Below, in pieces: positions 15,320-26,400 of a stretch of DNA of 64,000 nt. The position numbers and the translations under genes are program-made. Positions within the stretch are counted from its first letter, which is position 1; each line of letters opens with the position of its first letter. Source of the DNA: Hasllibacter sp963833115 (GTDB lineage: Bacteria; Pseudomonadota; Alphaproteobacteria; Rhodobacterales; Rhodobacteraceae); contig CAWHWS010000002.1 in the NCBI GenBank assembly GCA_963833115.1, forward strand, positions 1,736,001-1,800,000, read 5' to 3'. The notes below the pieces were generated by a model. The model did no database searches. It saw nothing but the letters and a program-made list of their open reading frames with translations, and was not told where the DNA came from.

Positions 15320-17461
15320 ATGGACGCGAGACGGAAGCCGCGGCGCGGCGCCAATCGGGAAAGGTTCGCAAGCATGGGTTTCGAGTTCGAGCGGTACACC
15401 AGGTTCACCACCACCACCCCGGACATCCCCGGGTGGACGACGGATGCGCGGGTGCGCCTCGTCGAGGTCCTCAGGGAGGCCGGCCACGCCCGGGCCGGGA
15501 GAGACGCCTGGCTGAACGGCGGCCCCGCCTTCGAGACCCCGTCCGGCGCCCCGGCCAGGGGATCGACGGAAGCGTTCTACCTTCGAGCGGATCCCGGCAG
15601 GCCGCACAAGATCGCCCTCGCCCGGTCCATCATGGCCGTCGACGCCGCCGTCCGGGGCGGGTCCTTCGAACGCTTGGACAAGGCGGTCGTGCGGGATGCG
15701 TGCGGAAGCAATTGGACGCGCGTCGTCCAGTACGCCATGTCGGCCTGCCCGTTCGGACACGCTCTCGAAGGGTTCGCCACGTTCCTGATCGCCGACGGCC
15801 TGCTGACCAGCCCGGAGTTCGTCACGCGGTTCGAAGCCGGCGAGTACGAATCGCGGATGCGGATCCTGGTCGACCTCATGGTCCTGATGACCGAGACGGA
15901 GGCGGGCCGCGCGCACCTGACCGGCGGGGCGTTGAAGGACACCCTCCTCGATCCCGTCCGGCTCGCGGGGCTCCTCGACGAGTTCGACCTGCGCGGGACC
16001 CCGGAGGCGCTGAGGCTGATCGCGTCCGGGGCTCCGGAGGGTTCCAAGTCCGCCACGTTCGCCGCCAGGGCCAAGGATCCCGTCATCAGGCTCTACCTCG
16101 AGTACGCGGGCGCGATCGCCGCGGTGCCCGATACCGACGACCTCTCCAGACCCGGGCCGATCTACACGAGCTTCCAGACCAAGCTGCCCGCCTGGCAGGG
16201 CCTGCGCGGACTGGCGAAGTCGAGCAGTCTAAGCCAAGCGGCGATGGCCTATACGCTCGCGGTCGGGGCGATGAAGGGGCGGGTGGCGGCGACGACGCTC
16301 GGCGCGGGCGGCACGACCCTCACCGACGCGCAGCGGGAGGCTGCCCTAATCGACATGCTCGCCGGAATGGGCGAGGTCGCCGCCGCGACCCAGGCGATCC
16401 TGGAGCGCAACGCCGCCGCGTTCAAGACTTCGAGCCGCCTGGCCAAGGCCGCCGCCATCGCAGGGCGGACGAGCGTCAAGGGCGCGCTATCGGTGTTCGG
16501 GATCGTCATGGGCGGCGTCGATACCTATCGAGCCTTCGCCGCGATCGACATGACAGGGGAGAACATCGGGCTGACCGTCGGCCTCGGGGTCAAGGCCGTC
16601 GGCGCGGCAGGCTTGCTGGCCTCGTCGGTCCTGCTTCTTCTGGCGCCGAAGTTCGCCGCCCTCGGTCCGCCGGGCTGGATCGCGTTCGTGGCGGGGATCG
16701 GCCTGACGATCACGGGCGAGCTGATCGTGACGGTGTACGAGGCCGGCAAGCTGGAGGGCAGGATCAAGGCGGTGATCCGCGGCTGCGCGCTCTCCCCGCC
16801 AGAGGCCCTGCCGCGCCTCGACGCCGTCATCGACCCCATGACGGTCAACCCCCGGGTGGATCATCCCGCCAATGGCTTCGCGCGGAGGGTGGGCGGCCAG
16901 GTCATCGAGGATTGGGGGCGGCAGATCGGGACGATCCACGGCCTCGTCTCGGGGATCGGTTTCTCGATGGAGGTCGACGGCGACGAGGTGAGGCTCGACA
17001 GCGTCCGCAAGATGGCGAGCGCCTACGTCCCGCCCGCCGCGATCATGACCGACCGCCCCAGGGCGGTGGACGGGACCGAGCTTCCCGACAGCTACTTCCT
17101 GCCACCGGAGACGAGGGTGACGCTCTACGACGTCACGCCGGGCCAACCGGACGCGCATCGCTTCAATCTCGCCTTCGGGCCCGACGCGGTGCGGGGCATG
17201 TCCCCGGTCGAGGTCGACCGCCTGCCCTCGGGCGAGGCGCATTTCCACGCCATCCAGGGGATGATCGAGCGCCCCATCGGGACCCGGATACCCGCGACGA
17301 CCAAGTCTCGACAGGTGGCGTTCCCGGGCGCCGCCGAATGCCGCACGACGACCGCGCGGCCCCTGCTCGCGACCTCGCCGCTGGCGGCGCTCCTCGACGG
17401 GGTGCGTTCGACGACGGCGCCGGAGATGCTCACCCTCGTCGAACGCGCCCCGGCGGCATAG
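15320..17461 (+). CDS. 713-aa protein with glycine/alanine-rich membrane-active core
   Basis: This protein is not recognised. Residues 300-360 are alanine-rich and helical. Residues 385-480 contain hydrophobic stretches (VKGALSVFGIVMGGVDTY, VGLGVKAVGAAGLLASSVLLLLAP and GWIAFVAGIGLTITGELIVT). These resemble glycine-zipper segments of pore-forming toxins, T6SS-type effectors or tape-measure proteins. The C-terminal 200 residues are soluble and beta-rich. An alternative start is ATG 15374 (MGFEFERY) with a GGGAAAGG upstream, which may be the true one. It sits two bases before the DUF6603-like gene, so it belongs to the same operon. Confidence 0.75.
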   Translation: MDARRKPRRGANRERFASMGFEFERYTRFTTTTPDIPGWTTDARVRLVEVLREAGHARAGRDAWLNGGPAFETPSGAPARGSTEAFYLRADPGRPHKIALARSIMAVDAAVRGGSFERLDKAVVRDACGSNWTRVVQYAMSACPFGHALEGFATFLIADGLLTSPEFVTRFEAGEYESRMRILVDLMVLMTETEAGRAHLTGGALKDTLLDPVRLAGLLDEFDLRGTPEALRLIASGAPEGSKSATFAARAKDPVIRLYLEYAGAIAAVPDTDDLSRPGPIYTSFQTKLPAWQGLRGLAKSSSLSQAAMAYTLAVGAMKGRVAATTLGAGGTTLTDAQREAALIDMLAGMGEVAAATQAILERNAAAFKTSSRLAKAAAIAGRTSVKGALSVFGIVMGGVDTYRAFAAIDMTGENIGLTVGLGVKAVGAAGLLASSVLLLLAPKFAALGPPGWIAFVAGIGLTITGELIVTVYEAGKLEGRIKAVIRGCALSPPEALPRLDAVIDPMTVNPRVDHPANGFARRVGGQVIEDWGRQIGTIHGLVSGIGFSMEVDGDEVRLDSVRKMASAYVPPAAIMTDRPRAVDGTELPDSYFLPPETRVTLYDVTPGQPDAHRFNLAFGPDAVRGMSPVEVDRLPSGEAHFHAIQGMIERPIGTRIPATTKSRQVAFPGAAECRTTTARPLLATSPLAALLDGVRSTTAPEMLTLVERAPAA

Positions 17462-17463
17462 GG

Positions 17464-20400
17464 ATGGAGGCGCTCCTCAGGACATTCCTCGCGGAGCTTC
17501 GGGCCTTTCTCAGGCCCCTGACCTCGATCGTCGAGGACGCCGATCCGTTCGGCGTCCCCCCGGCCGAGGCCGCCGCGTTCGGCATCGTCCGCGATGCGGA
17601 CCAAGTGCGTCTGGACCGGTTCCTCCTGCTGCTCGCGGACGCGGGGATCGACCCGGTCGCGCAGCTCGGCGAGCTCGACGTCGTCAGGGGCGACGTCGGC
17701 AGGATCGCGGACAGCATAGATGCCCTCAGCGGGGACGTGCCGACCTCCGTCCGGGAGCTGCGCGTCCGGATCGAGGAGGCGTCGGATCTCTACGTCCAGT
17801 TGCGCCGACTGCTGACCCGGAGGCCCCCGAACCCCGCGGTGGCGCTCGATCCCGAAGCTGCGTCGCGCGCATTCCTCGACAGGATGCTGGTCGCCTATCT
17901 CGACCGCCGCGGCCCCGGCTGGCTCGCCGCGGCGCAGGTCCTGGGCATCGCGAGGCCGGCGATCCCCGGCATCGCGCGACCGGCCGACGTCGATTTGGAC
18001 CGGATCGATCGCCTTCTGTCCGATCCCGCCGCCGTCCTCGCCGAGACGTGGGGCTGGGATGCGCCGTTCGATCCGGACGATCCCGTCCCGGAGCTGGACC
18101 TGCTGCTGGAGATCGACGCGGCCCTCGGCCGGCTGGGCATCGAGACCTCCGTCGAGATCGGGCCGCCGACCCCGGACCGGCCTGCCGACGATCCCACGCC
18201 CTACGTCGCGATCCCCCTCGTCGGCGTCGGGGATGCCAGCGGCGGCGCGTCGGTGGAAGCGCGGCTCTTCGTGCCGGCGGCGGGCGGCCTCGCGGCGACG
18301 CTCGCCGCGGACGGGGACTGGCGGACGGAGCGCTCGGCGCCCCCCTGGTCCCTTTCCCTGGACGGGAGCTTCGAGGCCGCGCGCGTGCCCGTCGTTACGG
18401 TGGCCCGCGACGGCGAGGCCGGGGTGACCTTCGCCGGCGGCACGCCGGCGGATGCGGCGTTCCGGGCCGACCTGCGCCGGGCCGGCCGGTTCGACGTCCT
18501 CGCCTTCGGCGAGATGGGCGGCGTGTCGGCCTCCGGCGTCTCGCTGTCGGCCTGGTTCGACGCGGAGGGCGAGCTGACCGCCGGCCTCTCCGCCGGGCTT
18601 GAGGGCGGCACCGTGCGCATCGGGGGCGTCGAGGCGGACGGGTTCCTCGCCCGGATGCTGCCCGCGAAGGGCATCGAGGCTCCCTTTGCCCTATCCGGCG
18701 GGTTCGACACCGAAGGCGGGCTGCATCTGGACGGGAACGTGGGCCTGTCCTTCGACCGACCGCTGACCGTGGACCTGGGCGGGGTGCTGCGGTTGGACAT
18801 GCTCCACGTCTCGGCCCGCCTCGGCACCGCCGGGATCGACGCCGAGGTCGCGATCACCGGCGCCGCCTCGCTCGGCCCCTTCCGCACCACGATCGAGAGG
18901 GTCGGCCTGCGCGGCGCCCTCGCGCGCCTTTCGGCCGCCCCGGAGGACGGGTTCGCGGGCCACGTCGCGGCGCGCGTGGGCGCGGGCGACGCCCGCCCGG
19001 GCATGGAGCGGTTGGGGGATCTCGCGGCAGCGGCCGGCTTCCGCCCCCCGACCGGCATCGGCCTCATGTTCGAGCTCGGCCCGGTGGGCGGCGGCGGCTT
19101 CGTCTCCTTCGACGAGCCGGCGCGCCGCTATGCCGGCGCCCTCGCCCTGAAGGCGGAATCGATCGGCCTGTCGGCCTTCGGGGTCGTCGTCACGCGGATG
19201 CCGGACGGTGCGGACGGTTTCTCCCTTCTCGCCTTCGTTCGCGGCGAGTTCGCGCCCGTCCCGCTGGGCTTCGGCTTCACCCTCGACGCGGTCGGCGGCC
19301 TCTTCGGGATCAACCGCGGCATCGACGCCGGCGCCGTCTTCGAGGCCGTGCGCGCGGGCACGATCGGCGACCTGCTATCGCCGGAGGATCCCGTCCGGGA
19401 CGCGCCGCGCCTCCTCGAGCAGGCCGAGCGGATGTTCCCCTTGCGCTCCGGCCGGCACGTCTTCGGCCCCACGCTGCGGCTCGGATGGGGCGCCCCGGCC
19501 GAGATCGTGACCCTCGACCTCGCGCTCGCCCTCACCCTGCCCGAGCCGCTTCGCGTCCTCCTGATGGGCCGCGTGCGGGCCGCCCTGCCGACACCCGAGG
19601 TCGGGATCATCTCGCTCAACATCGACGTGGCGGGGGTGCTCGACCTCTCCGCCGGGACGCTCGAGGCGGAGGGGCGCCTCGTCGATTCGACCTATGTCGG
19701 CATTCCGATCACCGGAGGCTTCGCGCTGCGCACCTCCTGGGGCGGCCGGGCGGGGTTCGCGTTCTCGGTGGGGGGGCTTCATCCCGGATTCGTGCCGCCC
19801 GAGGGGTTTCCGCTCGTGCCCCGCGCGGGCGTGAGCCTGGCGAAATCGCGCGACTTCTCGCTCCAGCTGGCCGGCTACTTCGCGATCACCTCCAACACGC
19901 TGCAGCTCGGCGCACAGGTCGACCTCATGGCGAGGGTGTCGAAGTTCGGCCTGTCGTTCCAGGCGGGGTTCGACGCGCTGATCGTGTTCGATCCCTTCTC
20001 GCTGGACGCCGAGCTGCGCGCGTCGGCCCGAATCTTCGCCCGCGGGCGCACGTTGATGAAGCTCTCGGTGCGCGCGCGCCTGACGGGGCCGAACCCGTGG
20101 CACGTGCGCGGCAAGGCCTCGTTCGAGATATTCTGGGTCGACGTCGACATCCCCTTCGACAAGCAGTTCGGCCGCGCCGAGGACGTGCCCGCCAAGCGGC
20201 TCTCCGCCGAGCGGCTCCTGGAGGCGGCCGCGCGCGCGGCCGGCAACTGGATCGGCGCGCCGTCGGCCCGCTTCGTCCTGGCGCCGGATGCCGCGGCCCT
20301 CGATCCGTCGCAGCCGATCGTCTTCTCTCAGAAGGACGTGCCCTTCGCCCTCACGCTCGATCATCTGGGCGGGCGCGAGATCGACGGCCCCGTGCGGTTC

Positions 20401-20841
20401 GACGTCACGGGCCTGCGGCTGGGAGGTGCGGCGCAGGCCCTCGGGCCGTCCCCAACGGAGGCCTTCGCGCCCGCGCAGTTCACCGATCTCGATGAGGCCG
20501 CGCGTCTCGCCGCGCCGGCGTTCGACCGCTTGCCCTCCGGCGTCTCGGCCGCGCCGGACGCGGTCGTCACGATCGGCCCGGTCGCCGACGACGCGCGCCG
20601 GCGGGTGGTGCGGATCGACGCGCGCCCCGGCGGACCTGCGATCTCGGCGGAGCAGCCGGGCTGGTCCGTCCCCGACTGGTTCGTGGCCGAGCGGCAGGCG
20701 GTCAAACGCCGCCTCATCGCCGTCCACGAGGAGACGTGGCGCGCGGGCCCGCCCGGCAGCGACATGCCCGACGAAAGCCATGCCCAGGCGCGCGAGCGCG
20801 CCGGCGGCGGCCCGGTCCACCGAAGCTCGGAGGCCCCATGA
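17464..20841 (+). CDS. Large DUF6603-like beta-rich protein
   Basis: The 1125-aa protein has a helical N-terminal region (about 1-200) and then a long series of beta-strand-forming repeats of the type GLFGINRG, ITGGFALRTSWGG and PFDKQFGRAEDVPAKRL. The block at about residues 520-920 (GGFVSFDEPARRYAGALALK, PLGFGFTLDAVGGLFGINRG, LQLGAQVDLMARVSKFGL) resembles my memory of DUF6603, a domain of unknown function found in bacteria and fungi. It has no signal peptide. The start is the ATG two bases after the previous stop; the frame stays open far upstream only as antisense shadow. The stop overlaps the next gene by ATGA. Confidence 0.72.
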   Translation: MEALLRTFLAELRAFLRPLTSIVEDADPFGVPPAEAAAFGIVRDADQVRLDRFLLLLADAGIDPVAQLGELDVVRGDVGRIADSIDALSGDVPTSVRELRVRIEEASDLYVQLRRLLTRRPPNPAVALDPEAASRAFLDRMLVAYLDRRGPGWLAAAQVLGIARPAIPGIARPADVDLDRIDRLLSDPAAVLAETWGWDAPFDPDDPVPELDLLLEIDAALGRLGIETSVEIGPPTPDRPADDPTPYVAIPLVGVGDASGGASVEARLFVPAAGGLAATLAADGDWRTERSAPPWSLSLDGSFEAARVPVVTVARDGEAGVTFAGGTPADAAFRADLRRAGRFDVLAFGEMGGVSASGVSLSAWFDAEGELTAGLSAGLEGGTVRIGGVEADGFLARMLPAKGIEAPFALSGGFDTEGGLHLDGNVGLSFDRPLTVDLGGVLRLDMLHVSARLGTAGIDAEVAITGAASLGPFRTTIERVGLRGALARLSAAPEDGFAGHVAARVGAGDARPGMERLGDLAAAAGFRPPTGIGLMFELGPVGGGGFVSFDEPARRYAGALALKAESIGLSAFGVVVTRMPDGADGFSLLAFVRGEFAPVPLGFGFTLDAVGGLFGINRGIDAGAVFEAVRAGTIGDLLSPEDPVRDAPRLLEQAERMFPLRSGRHVFGPTLRLGWGAPAEIVTLDLALALTLPEPLRVLLMGRVRAALPTPEVGIISLNIDVAGVLDLSAGTLEAEGRLVDSTYVGIPITGGFALRTSWGGRAGFAFSVGGLHPGFVPPEGFPLVPRAGVSLAKSRDFSLQLAGYFAITSNTLQLGAQVDLMARVSKFGLSFQAGFDALIVFDPFSLDAELRASARIFARGRTLMKLSVRARLTGPNPWHVRGKASFEIFWVDVDIPFDKQFGRAEDVPAKRLSAERLLEAAARAAGNWIGAPSARFVLAPDAAALDPSQPIVFSQKDVPFALTLDHLGGREIDGPVRFDVTGLRLGGAAQALGPSPTEAFAPAQFTDLDEAARLAAPAFDRLPSGVSAAPDAVVTIGPVADDARRRVVRIDARPGGPAISAEQPGWSVPDWFVAERQAVKRRLIAVHEETWRAGPPGSDMPDESHAQARERAGGGPVHRSSEAP

Positions 20842-23477
20842 AGCCCGAAGCACGTCACTTCGTCGCCTTGCGCCGGCGCGGCCTCAACGTAGCCGGTGGA
20901 ACGGGGCGCGTCCTGCGGGCGGCGGTCGACGCGGCCACCGATATGGGCCCGCGCAGCTTCGCCGGCGATCTCGTCCTTCTCGGGCCCGGCGACGTCGCGG
21001 GGATCGAGCCCTCGCGCATCGCGCGCCGCTGGCCCGCGCCCGGCAGCGTGGACGCCCGCGCGGGCACGATGCCCTATCTCGAGTTCACCGACGACGACAT
21101 GCCTTGGGCGCTCTCGGATCTCGGCACGTCGACGCGGCTCCGACCGTGGCTGGCGCTGGTGGTGGTCGAGGAGGACGAGGACGCCGTCCTCTCGCCCGCG
21201 CGCACGCCCCTCCCGGTACTGACCCTGCGCCATGCCGCCCATTCGCGGTTGCACGCGGCGGCGGACGGATGGGCGCACGCGCATGTGGAGGCGAGGCCCG
21301 GCGCCGTGCCCGATGGCGGCGTGCCCGGGGACAAGGCCTCCGCCCTCTCGCGCCTCCTGTCGCCCCGCAGGCTGGAAGGCGGGCGGAGGTGGATCGCCGC
21401 CCTGGTGCCCGCGACCGAGGCGGGACGGCTGCGCGGCCTGGGCCGCGATCCCGGCGAGGCGAGGGGAGAGGCGTTCGGTCCGGCCGCCGCGAGCCTCCCG
21501 GGAGAGACGCTGGAGCTCCCGGCCTACGACACGTGGCGCTTCTCGACGAGCCTGTTGCCCCGGTTCGAGGACGTGGTGAAGCGCCTCCGTCCGCACGTCG
21601 CTGCCGCCGAGACCGTCTGGGCCGAGGCCGAGTTCGCGACGGCCCAGACCATCGGCGTGCCGCGCGTGCCGATCCGCTCCGCCCTGCGTGCGCCGGGCAC
21701 GCCGGTACCGCTGCCGAGCGCCGCCACCCGCGCACGGCTGGCCGCCCTGACGGGTGACGCGGACGCGATCGGCCCGCCGCTCTGGGGCGCTCGCCATGCG
21801 CCGGCGTCGGCCACGGTCCCGTGGCGGGACGAGATCAACCACGATCCGGCGCTCCGGATGGCGGCCGGCCACGGCGCGCGGATCGTCCGCGAGCGACAGG
21901 AGGAGCTGGCCCGTGCCGCCTGGGATCACGCCGGCGAGGTCGAGGCGGCGAACCTCCTGCTCGCGCGCGGGCGCGCCGCCGTGGCCGCCGCCCGCCGGTC
22001 GCACGGCGCGGTGGCCGCCCAGCATCCTCATGCCGTGCTCGCGGTCCTCGCCCCGCTGATGGCGCGCACCGCCCGCCGGGGAGGCATCTCCTATGCCGAG
22101 GCGATGGCCGGCACGCCCGTGGGCGATGCGGCCATGCCGGCCGCGCGCGTCGCCTTGCGCCGGGCCGCGCGCGCCCGCGGCGGCGCACGCGGCCCGGCGG
22201 GCGGGCTGCCCTCCGCGGCGGCCGCGGTCGCCGACCGCCACGGTGCGGGATTCGTCCCGCGGGGACGGCCCATCCTCGACTTCGGCGCCGGCCTCGACGC
22301 CAGGCCCCGCTACCTTCCGCCCGAGGCCGTGGCGGAGATCGAGGACCTCGCGCAGTTCCTCGAGATGCGCTTCGACGGGATCGACCTCGACGCCCGCCCG
22401 CCCGCCCGCCTCGGCGACGCCCTGCGCCGCGTCGTGGACGGGCCCGCCGCCTACATGGAGCCGCGCGCCGTGCCGGCCCTCGACACGGCGGCGCTCGCGA
22501 AAGAAATCCTGCGCGCGGTCGACCCTGCCATCGCGATCCCCGCGCGGATCCGCCCGCTCGTGTCGGGCCTTCCCGACCGTCCCGGGGATCCGCTCGGCCC
22601 CGTGCGCCTCGAGCCGCCGCTGCCGTTTCCGCTGGTGGAGGCGCTGGCCGCGATATCCCCCGCCTTGGTCGCGCCGGCCCTGGCGGAGATGCCACCCGAC
22701 AGCGCGACCCTGCTGGAGCTCGACGCGCCGTTCTGCGAGGCGCTCTTCGCGGGCGCCAACCACGAGCTGATGCGCGAGCTTCTCTGGCGGCGGTTCCCGG
22801 GCGACCTGTCCATGTCGCCCCTGCGCCGCATGTTCCCCGATCAGAGGGTCGAGGGGACCGGCGCGGGCCCCGGAGCGGCGAACGGAAGCGCTCCTCGGGA
22901 CCGCGACACGCCGCCGATGACCGAATGGCGCGGACCGGCCGGTAGCCACATCCTCGGCGCGCCGGGCACGGTGATCCTGCTGCGCACGCCCCTGTTCCGC
23001 ATCTTTCCGAAGGTCATCGCCTTCCTGGCGCCGGCGGAATGGGAGGACGGGCGGAACGGCACGCGGCGCCCGGAACGGCGCCTCGGCGCGTTCGACGCCG
23101 GGGCGGTCAAGGTCGGGCGAATCCGCGGCGCCTTGCCCCCGGACGCGGCCTATATGGGGTTCGACCTCTCTCCGGGCGCCCTGGCCGGGGCGCGGGGCGG
23201 GGCGGCGGGGTACTACCTCGTGTTCCACGGGCCCCGCGACGAGAACACGTTCGGCTTCGACGCCCCGGACCCCGGCCGCGCGCCGTCGGGAGCGGCGGAC
23301 GACCTTCGATGGGACGAGGCCGGCTGGACCGAGGCCGTTCCGACGATGGACGCGGCTGCCATGGTGCGGGCGGCCGGCCGGTTCGGCGTCGCTCCGACTG
23401 GAGCGGGCGTCGCGGCGATCGCCTCGGAGCGGGCGTTTACCTACGCCGTCCATCTCAGCGATCTCGTGGAGGCATAG
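20838..23477 (+). CDS. 879-aa hypothetical protein of the DUF6603-like cluster
   Basis: No family name can be assigned. The start is the ATG at 20838 with GGAGG just upstream. The N-terminal third contains the strands LALVVVEEDEDAVLS and a cluster of Trp/His residues. The middle (350-480) is alanine/arginine-rich and helical. The C-terminal 160 residues (SHILGAPGTVILLRTPLFRIFP, FDLSPGALAGARGGAAGYYLVFHGPRDENTFGFD) look like a compact beta domain that may sit on a virion-like or extracellular structure. No signal peptide or TM is visible. It is coupled to its neighbours and is probably part of one complex with them. Confidence 0.7.
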   Translation: MKPEARHFVALRRRGLNVAGGTGRVLRAAVDAATDMGPRSFAGDLVLLGPGDVAGIEPSRIARRWPAPGSVDARAGTMPYLEFTDDDMPWALSDLGTSTRLRPWLALVVVEEDEDAVLSPARTPLPVLTLRHAAHSRLHAAADGWAHAHVEARPGAVPDGGVPGDKASALSRLLSPRRLEGGRRWIAALVPATEAGRLRGLGRDPGEARGEAFGPAAASLPGETLELPAYDTWRFSTSLLPRFEDVVKRLRPHVAAAETVWAEAEFATAQTIGVPRVPIRSALRAPGTPVPLPSAATRARLAALTGDADAIGPPLWGARHAPASATVPWRDEINHDPALRMAAGHGARIVRERQEELARAAWDHAGEVEAANLLLARGRAAVAAARRSHGAVAAQHPHAVLAVLAPLMARTARRGGISYAEAMAGTPVGDAAMPAARVALRRAARARGGARGPAGGLPSAAAAVADRHGAGFVPRGRPILDFGAGLDARPRYLPPEAVAEIEDLAQFLEMRFDGIDLDARPPARLGDALRRVVDGPAAYMEPRAVPALDTAALAKEILRAVDPAIAIPARIRPLVSGLPDRPGDPLGPVRLEPPLPFPLVEALAAISPALVAPALAEMPPDSATLLELDAPFCEALFAGANHELMRELLWRRFPGDLSMSPLRRMFPDQRVEGTGAGPGAANGSAPRDRDTPPMTEWRGPAGSHILGAPGTVILLRTPLFRIFPKVIAFLAPAEWEDGRNGTRRPERRLGAFDAGAVKVGRIRGALPPDAAYMGFDLSPGALAGARGGAAGYYLVFHGPRDENTFGFDAPDPGRAPSGAADDLRWDEAGWTEAVPTMDAAAMVRAAGRFGVAPTGAGVAAIASERAFTYAVHLSDLVEA

Positions 23478-23480
23478 GCC

Positions 23481-26400
23481 ATGGACGCGCCCATCCTCTT
23501 CCTTCCCCTGCGGATCGAGACCCGCATGACCGAAGGCGATGGCGGTCGGTTGATCCTGCACGTCCGCGCCTGGCCGGACCAGATCCACGTGGACGCCCTG
23601 CGGCGCTCCGTCTCGGCCGAGGAACGGCGTCTGCTCGACGACCATGACGCGCAGGTCGCGGCGGGGCGACGGGGCGCGACCGATCGCCTCTCCCGGCAAA
23701 TGGGCGCGGGACGCGCGCGGTGGCTGGTCGAGGGCGGGCGCCACCGGGACCTGCCGGCCGACGGGGGCCATTCGGACGTGCCCCCCGTCGCGCGCGGCCT
23801 TCCCGCCCGGCTGCGGTTCCTGGTGACCGCGCGCGGGATCGGCACGCGCTCCACCCTCGGGGCGCCCATCGACGAGCCGCTCCCGGTCGCCCCCCCGCTC
23901 GACGACGACAGCGGCCTCGCCTTCACTGGAAAGGCCGGCGATCCCGTTCGGTGGCTCACCGACTTCGATCATGCCGTGGCGCTCGGCATGGCCGCCTCGG
24001 TCGAGCTGCCCCTCGACGCGGGCACCCAATGGGACAGGATCACCGCCGTCGAGGTGGTGGGCGTGCCGCGCGGAGACGCCGAGGCCGACGGCGCGCGCCT
24101 GCAATCGCTCGTCGAGGCCCATGTCGGGTCGGGCGGCGTCGACCTGATGCGGATCGGCACGCCGACCAAGGGGCCGCGGGAACCTGGCGGTGGGAGCGAT
24201 CGCGGCGGACCCGGCCTCGAACGCGCGCTCGGGCTGGCGGCGGGCACGTTCCCATCCGGGGACAGGGCCGGGATCGACGGCGTGCAGGCGCTGTGCGCCG
24301 AGCTCGTCTGGTCCGCCGCCATCCGGCCGGCCTTGATCGACGGCTGGCTCGTGCACCCCGACGGGAGGCTCGCCGCGCCGCTGTCGGATCTCGAGCCTTG
24401 GCGGCGGCGTTTCGTGCAGGAGGTCCGTCCCGCCGGCCGCCACCCCGTGATCGCCTTGGGCGCGCAGCCCTACGGGGTCCACGTCATGCGGGGACCGAAG
24501 GCGCGCGGCCGCGACCCGCTCGCCGAGCTCGCGGCCTCCGCCGTCGATCGTTTTGCGGACCACGCGCGCGACCTTCACGAGGCCCGGGCGCGCCTCGGGC
24601 CCTTCGAGGCGCTGATCGAGGTCCTGGCCAGACCGGCGACCTCTGTGGCGATGCGGTCGCGCCGGGCCCATCCTCTGATGGCGACGCTCAATCTCGCTCT
24701 CAACGCCTCGGGCTCTTCCGCCCGCACCTTGGCGGAAGCGGCCGCCGTCCGCGCCGGCCGGGCCGAGCTTCTGGGCTTCTGGCGGCCCGAGGACGGGCGC
24801 CGCGCGGCCCTCTACGTCCTTCATGACCCTCATGCGCGGGTGTTCGACGGACCGATGGTCACCGCGGCGGGAGAGGACGCCGCCCCCGGCTCCGGTCCCC
24901 GGGTCGGCGACCTCCTGAAGGGCCCGCTCCGCGACCTCTTCATCCCCCCCGAGCGCGACGGTTCGGTGCTGGAGCTGCTCTGCCGCTCCGCCCTGGCGCA
25001 GGGCGTGCGCGAGCTCGCCGCCGCCACCGGCGCGCGGGACGAGGACGAGGTCGCGCGCATCCTCGGCCGGTTCACCGACTACATCGAGGACCCGCCGGAC
25101 CTGCGCGCGCGCTTTCGGGCTCGCCTCCACCAGGAATGGCGCGAGGTCGGCGTGGCGGACCTCGTCGCCGAGCTCGACCGTGCCGCCCCTCCCTCGCGGG
25201 CGCCGGAGCGCCGAGCCACGGAGGAACTCGTGCGGCTCTACAAGGTGGTCGCCGCGCTGGACGACGCGGCGCCCGCCCTCCTGGCACGCTGCTTTCCGGC
25301 GGCCCTCGACGCCGCATCGCACCGGATCGACGCCTGGGACGAGGCGGATGCCGCGCGCGCCCTGGAGGCGCTGCGGACGGCGGGCGGGCGGGGAGTGCAC
25401 CTCTCCGCCCATGCCCGCCTCGAAGGGTCCGAACGGATGGGGTCGGTGGCACCGGTGTTTCGCCTCGCGCCCTCGCTGTCCCATGCCGCGACCGGCGCGC
25501 TCCTCCAGCAGGCGGCGGACGATGCGCGCGCGGACGGGATGCCGGTCGTGCCCATCGACCTCTCTGCGGAGCGCACCGCCCTCGCCCTCGATCTCGCACA
25601 TCATCTCCGCGAAGGAGGCGACATCGCCGAAGCCCTGGGCGCCATGGCCCTGGACGCCCTGGCGCGTGCGGGCCACGCCGACCTCGTCCCCGCCCTGGCC
25701 GAACGGTTCGGGCTGCGCGACGGGGTGCGCGAGGGAGCGCTGCCGCAATCGGGCGGGGTGCCGCGGCTCGACGGGCTCGGCCTGCTCGCGGCGGTCCGCT
25801 CCGGCACCCTGCCTCCACGGCGCGGCGGCGGCCTCGACGAAACCGCGGACGTCGCTCTTCACGGCGGCGTCCTGGCCATCGCGCCTCTGCTGGCCGAGGC
25901 GATCGACGCCTATCACGACCTGCACATGGCCGAGGGGATCCATCTTCTCGCGAACGGTCGCGCGGAAGCCGCCCACGGCGCCTTCGAGGCGATGGCCGGC
26001 GGTGGCCTGCCGCCGGACCGGTTCGAGGTGACCGAGATCGCCCCGGCCGCTGCGGCGGTCTCGCACATGGTGGCGCTCGCGGTGGCGGATCCGGCGCCCG
26101 CGTCGAACGAGACCGGGTTGGACCGCATCGCTCCCGTGGCCGCCAAGCTCGCTGCGGCCCTCGTCGGCCGCCCGACGGGAACGGTGAGCATCGAGCTCCT
26201 GTCCGGCGGGCGGCCCGAGTCCACGACGATCCGACTGGCCGATCTCCCGCTCACGCCCTTCGAATGGACGATGGCCGCCCGCCCCGGCCATCGGTGGATC
26301 GACGCCCTGCGCCCTGCGGCACGTGCGGCGCTCGACGCGGCCGGCGAGGGGCGGGCCATGGGGCAGGTCCGGCCCTGGCTCGATGCGGAGGACTGGCTCT

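Noticed and set aside
15433..17463. Extension of the DUF6603-like frame upstream to 15433 (1802 aa)
   Set aside because: The upstream part is Arg/Pro-rich shadow of the 713-aa gene; the coupled ATG at 17464 is the sensible start.
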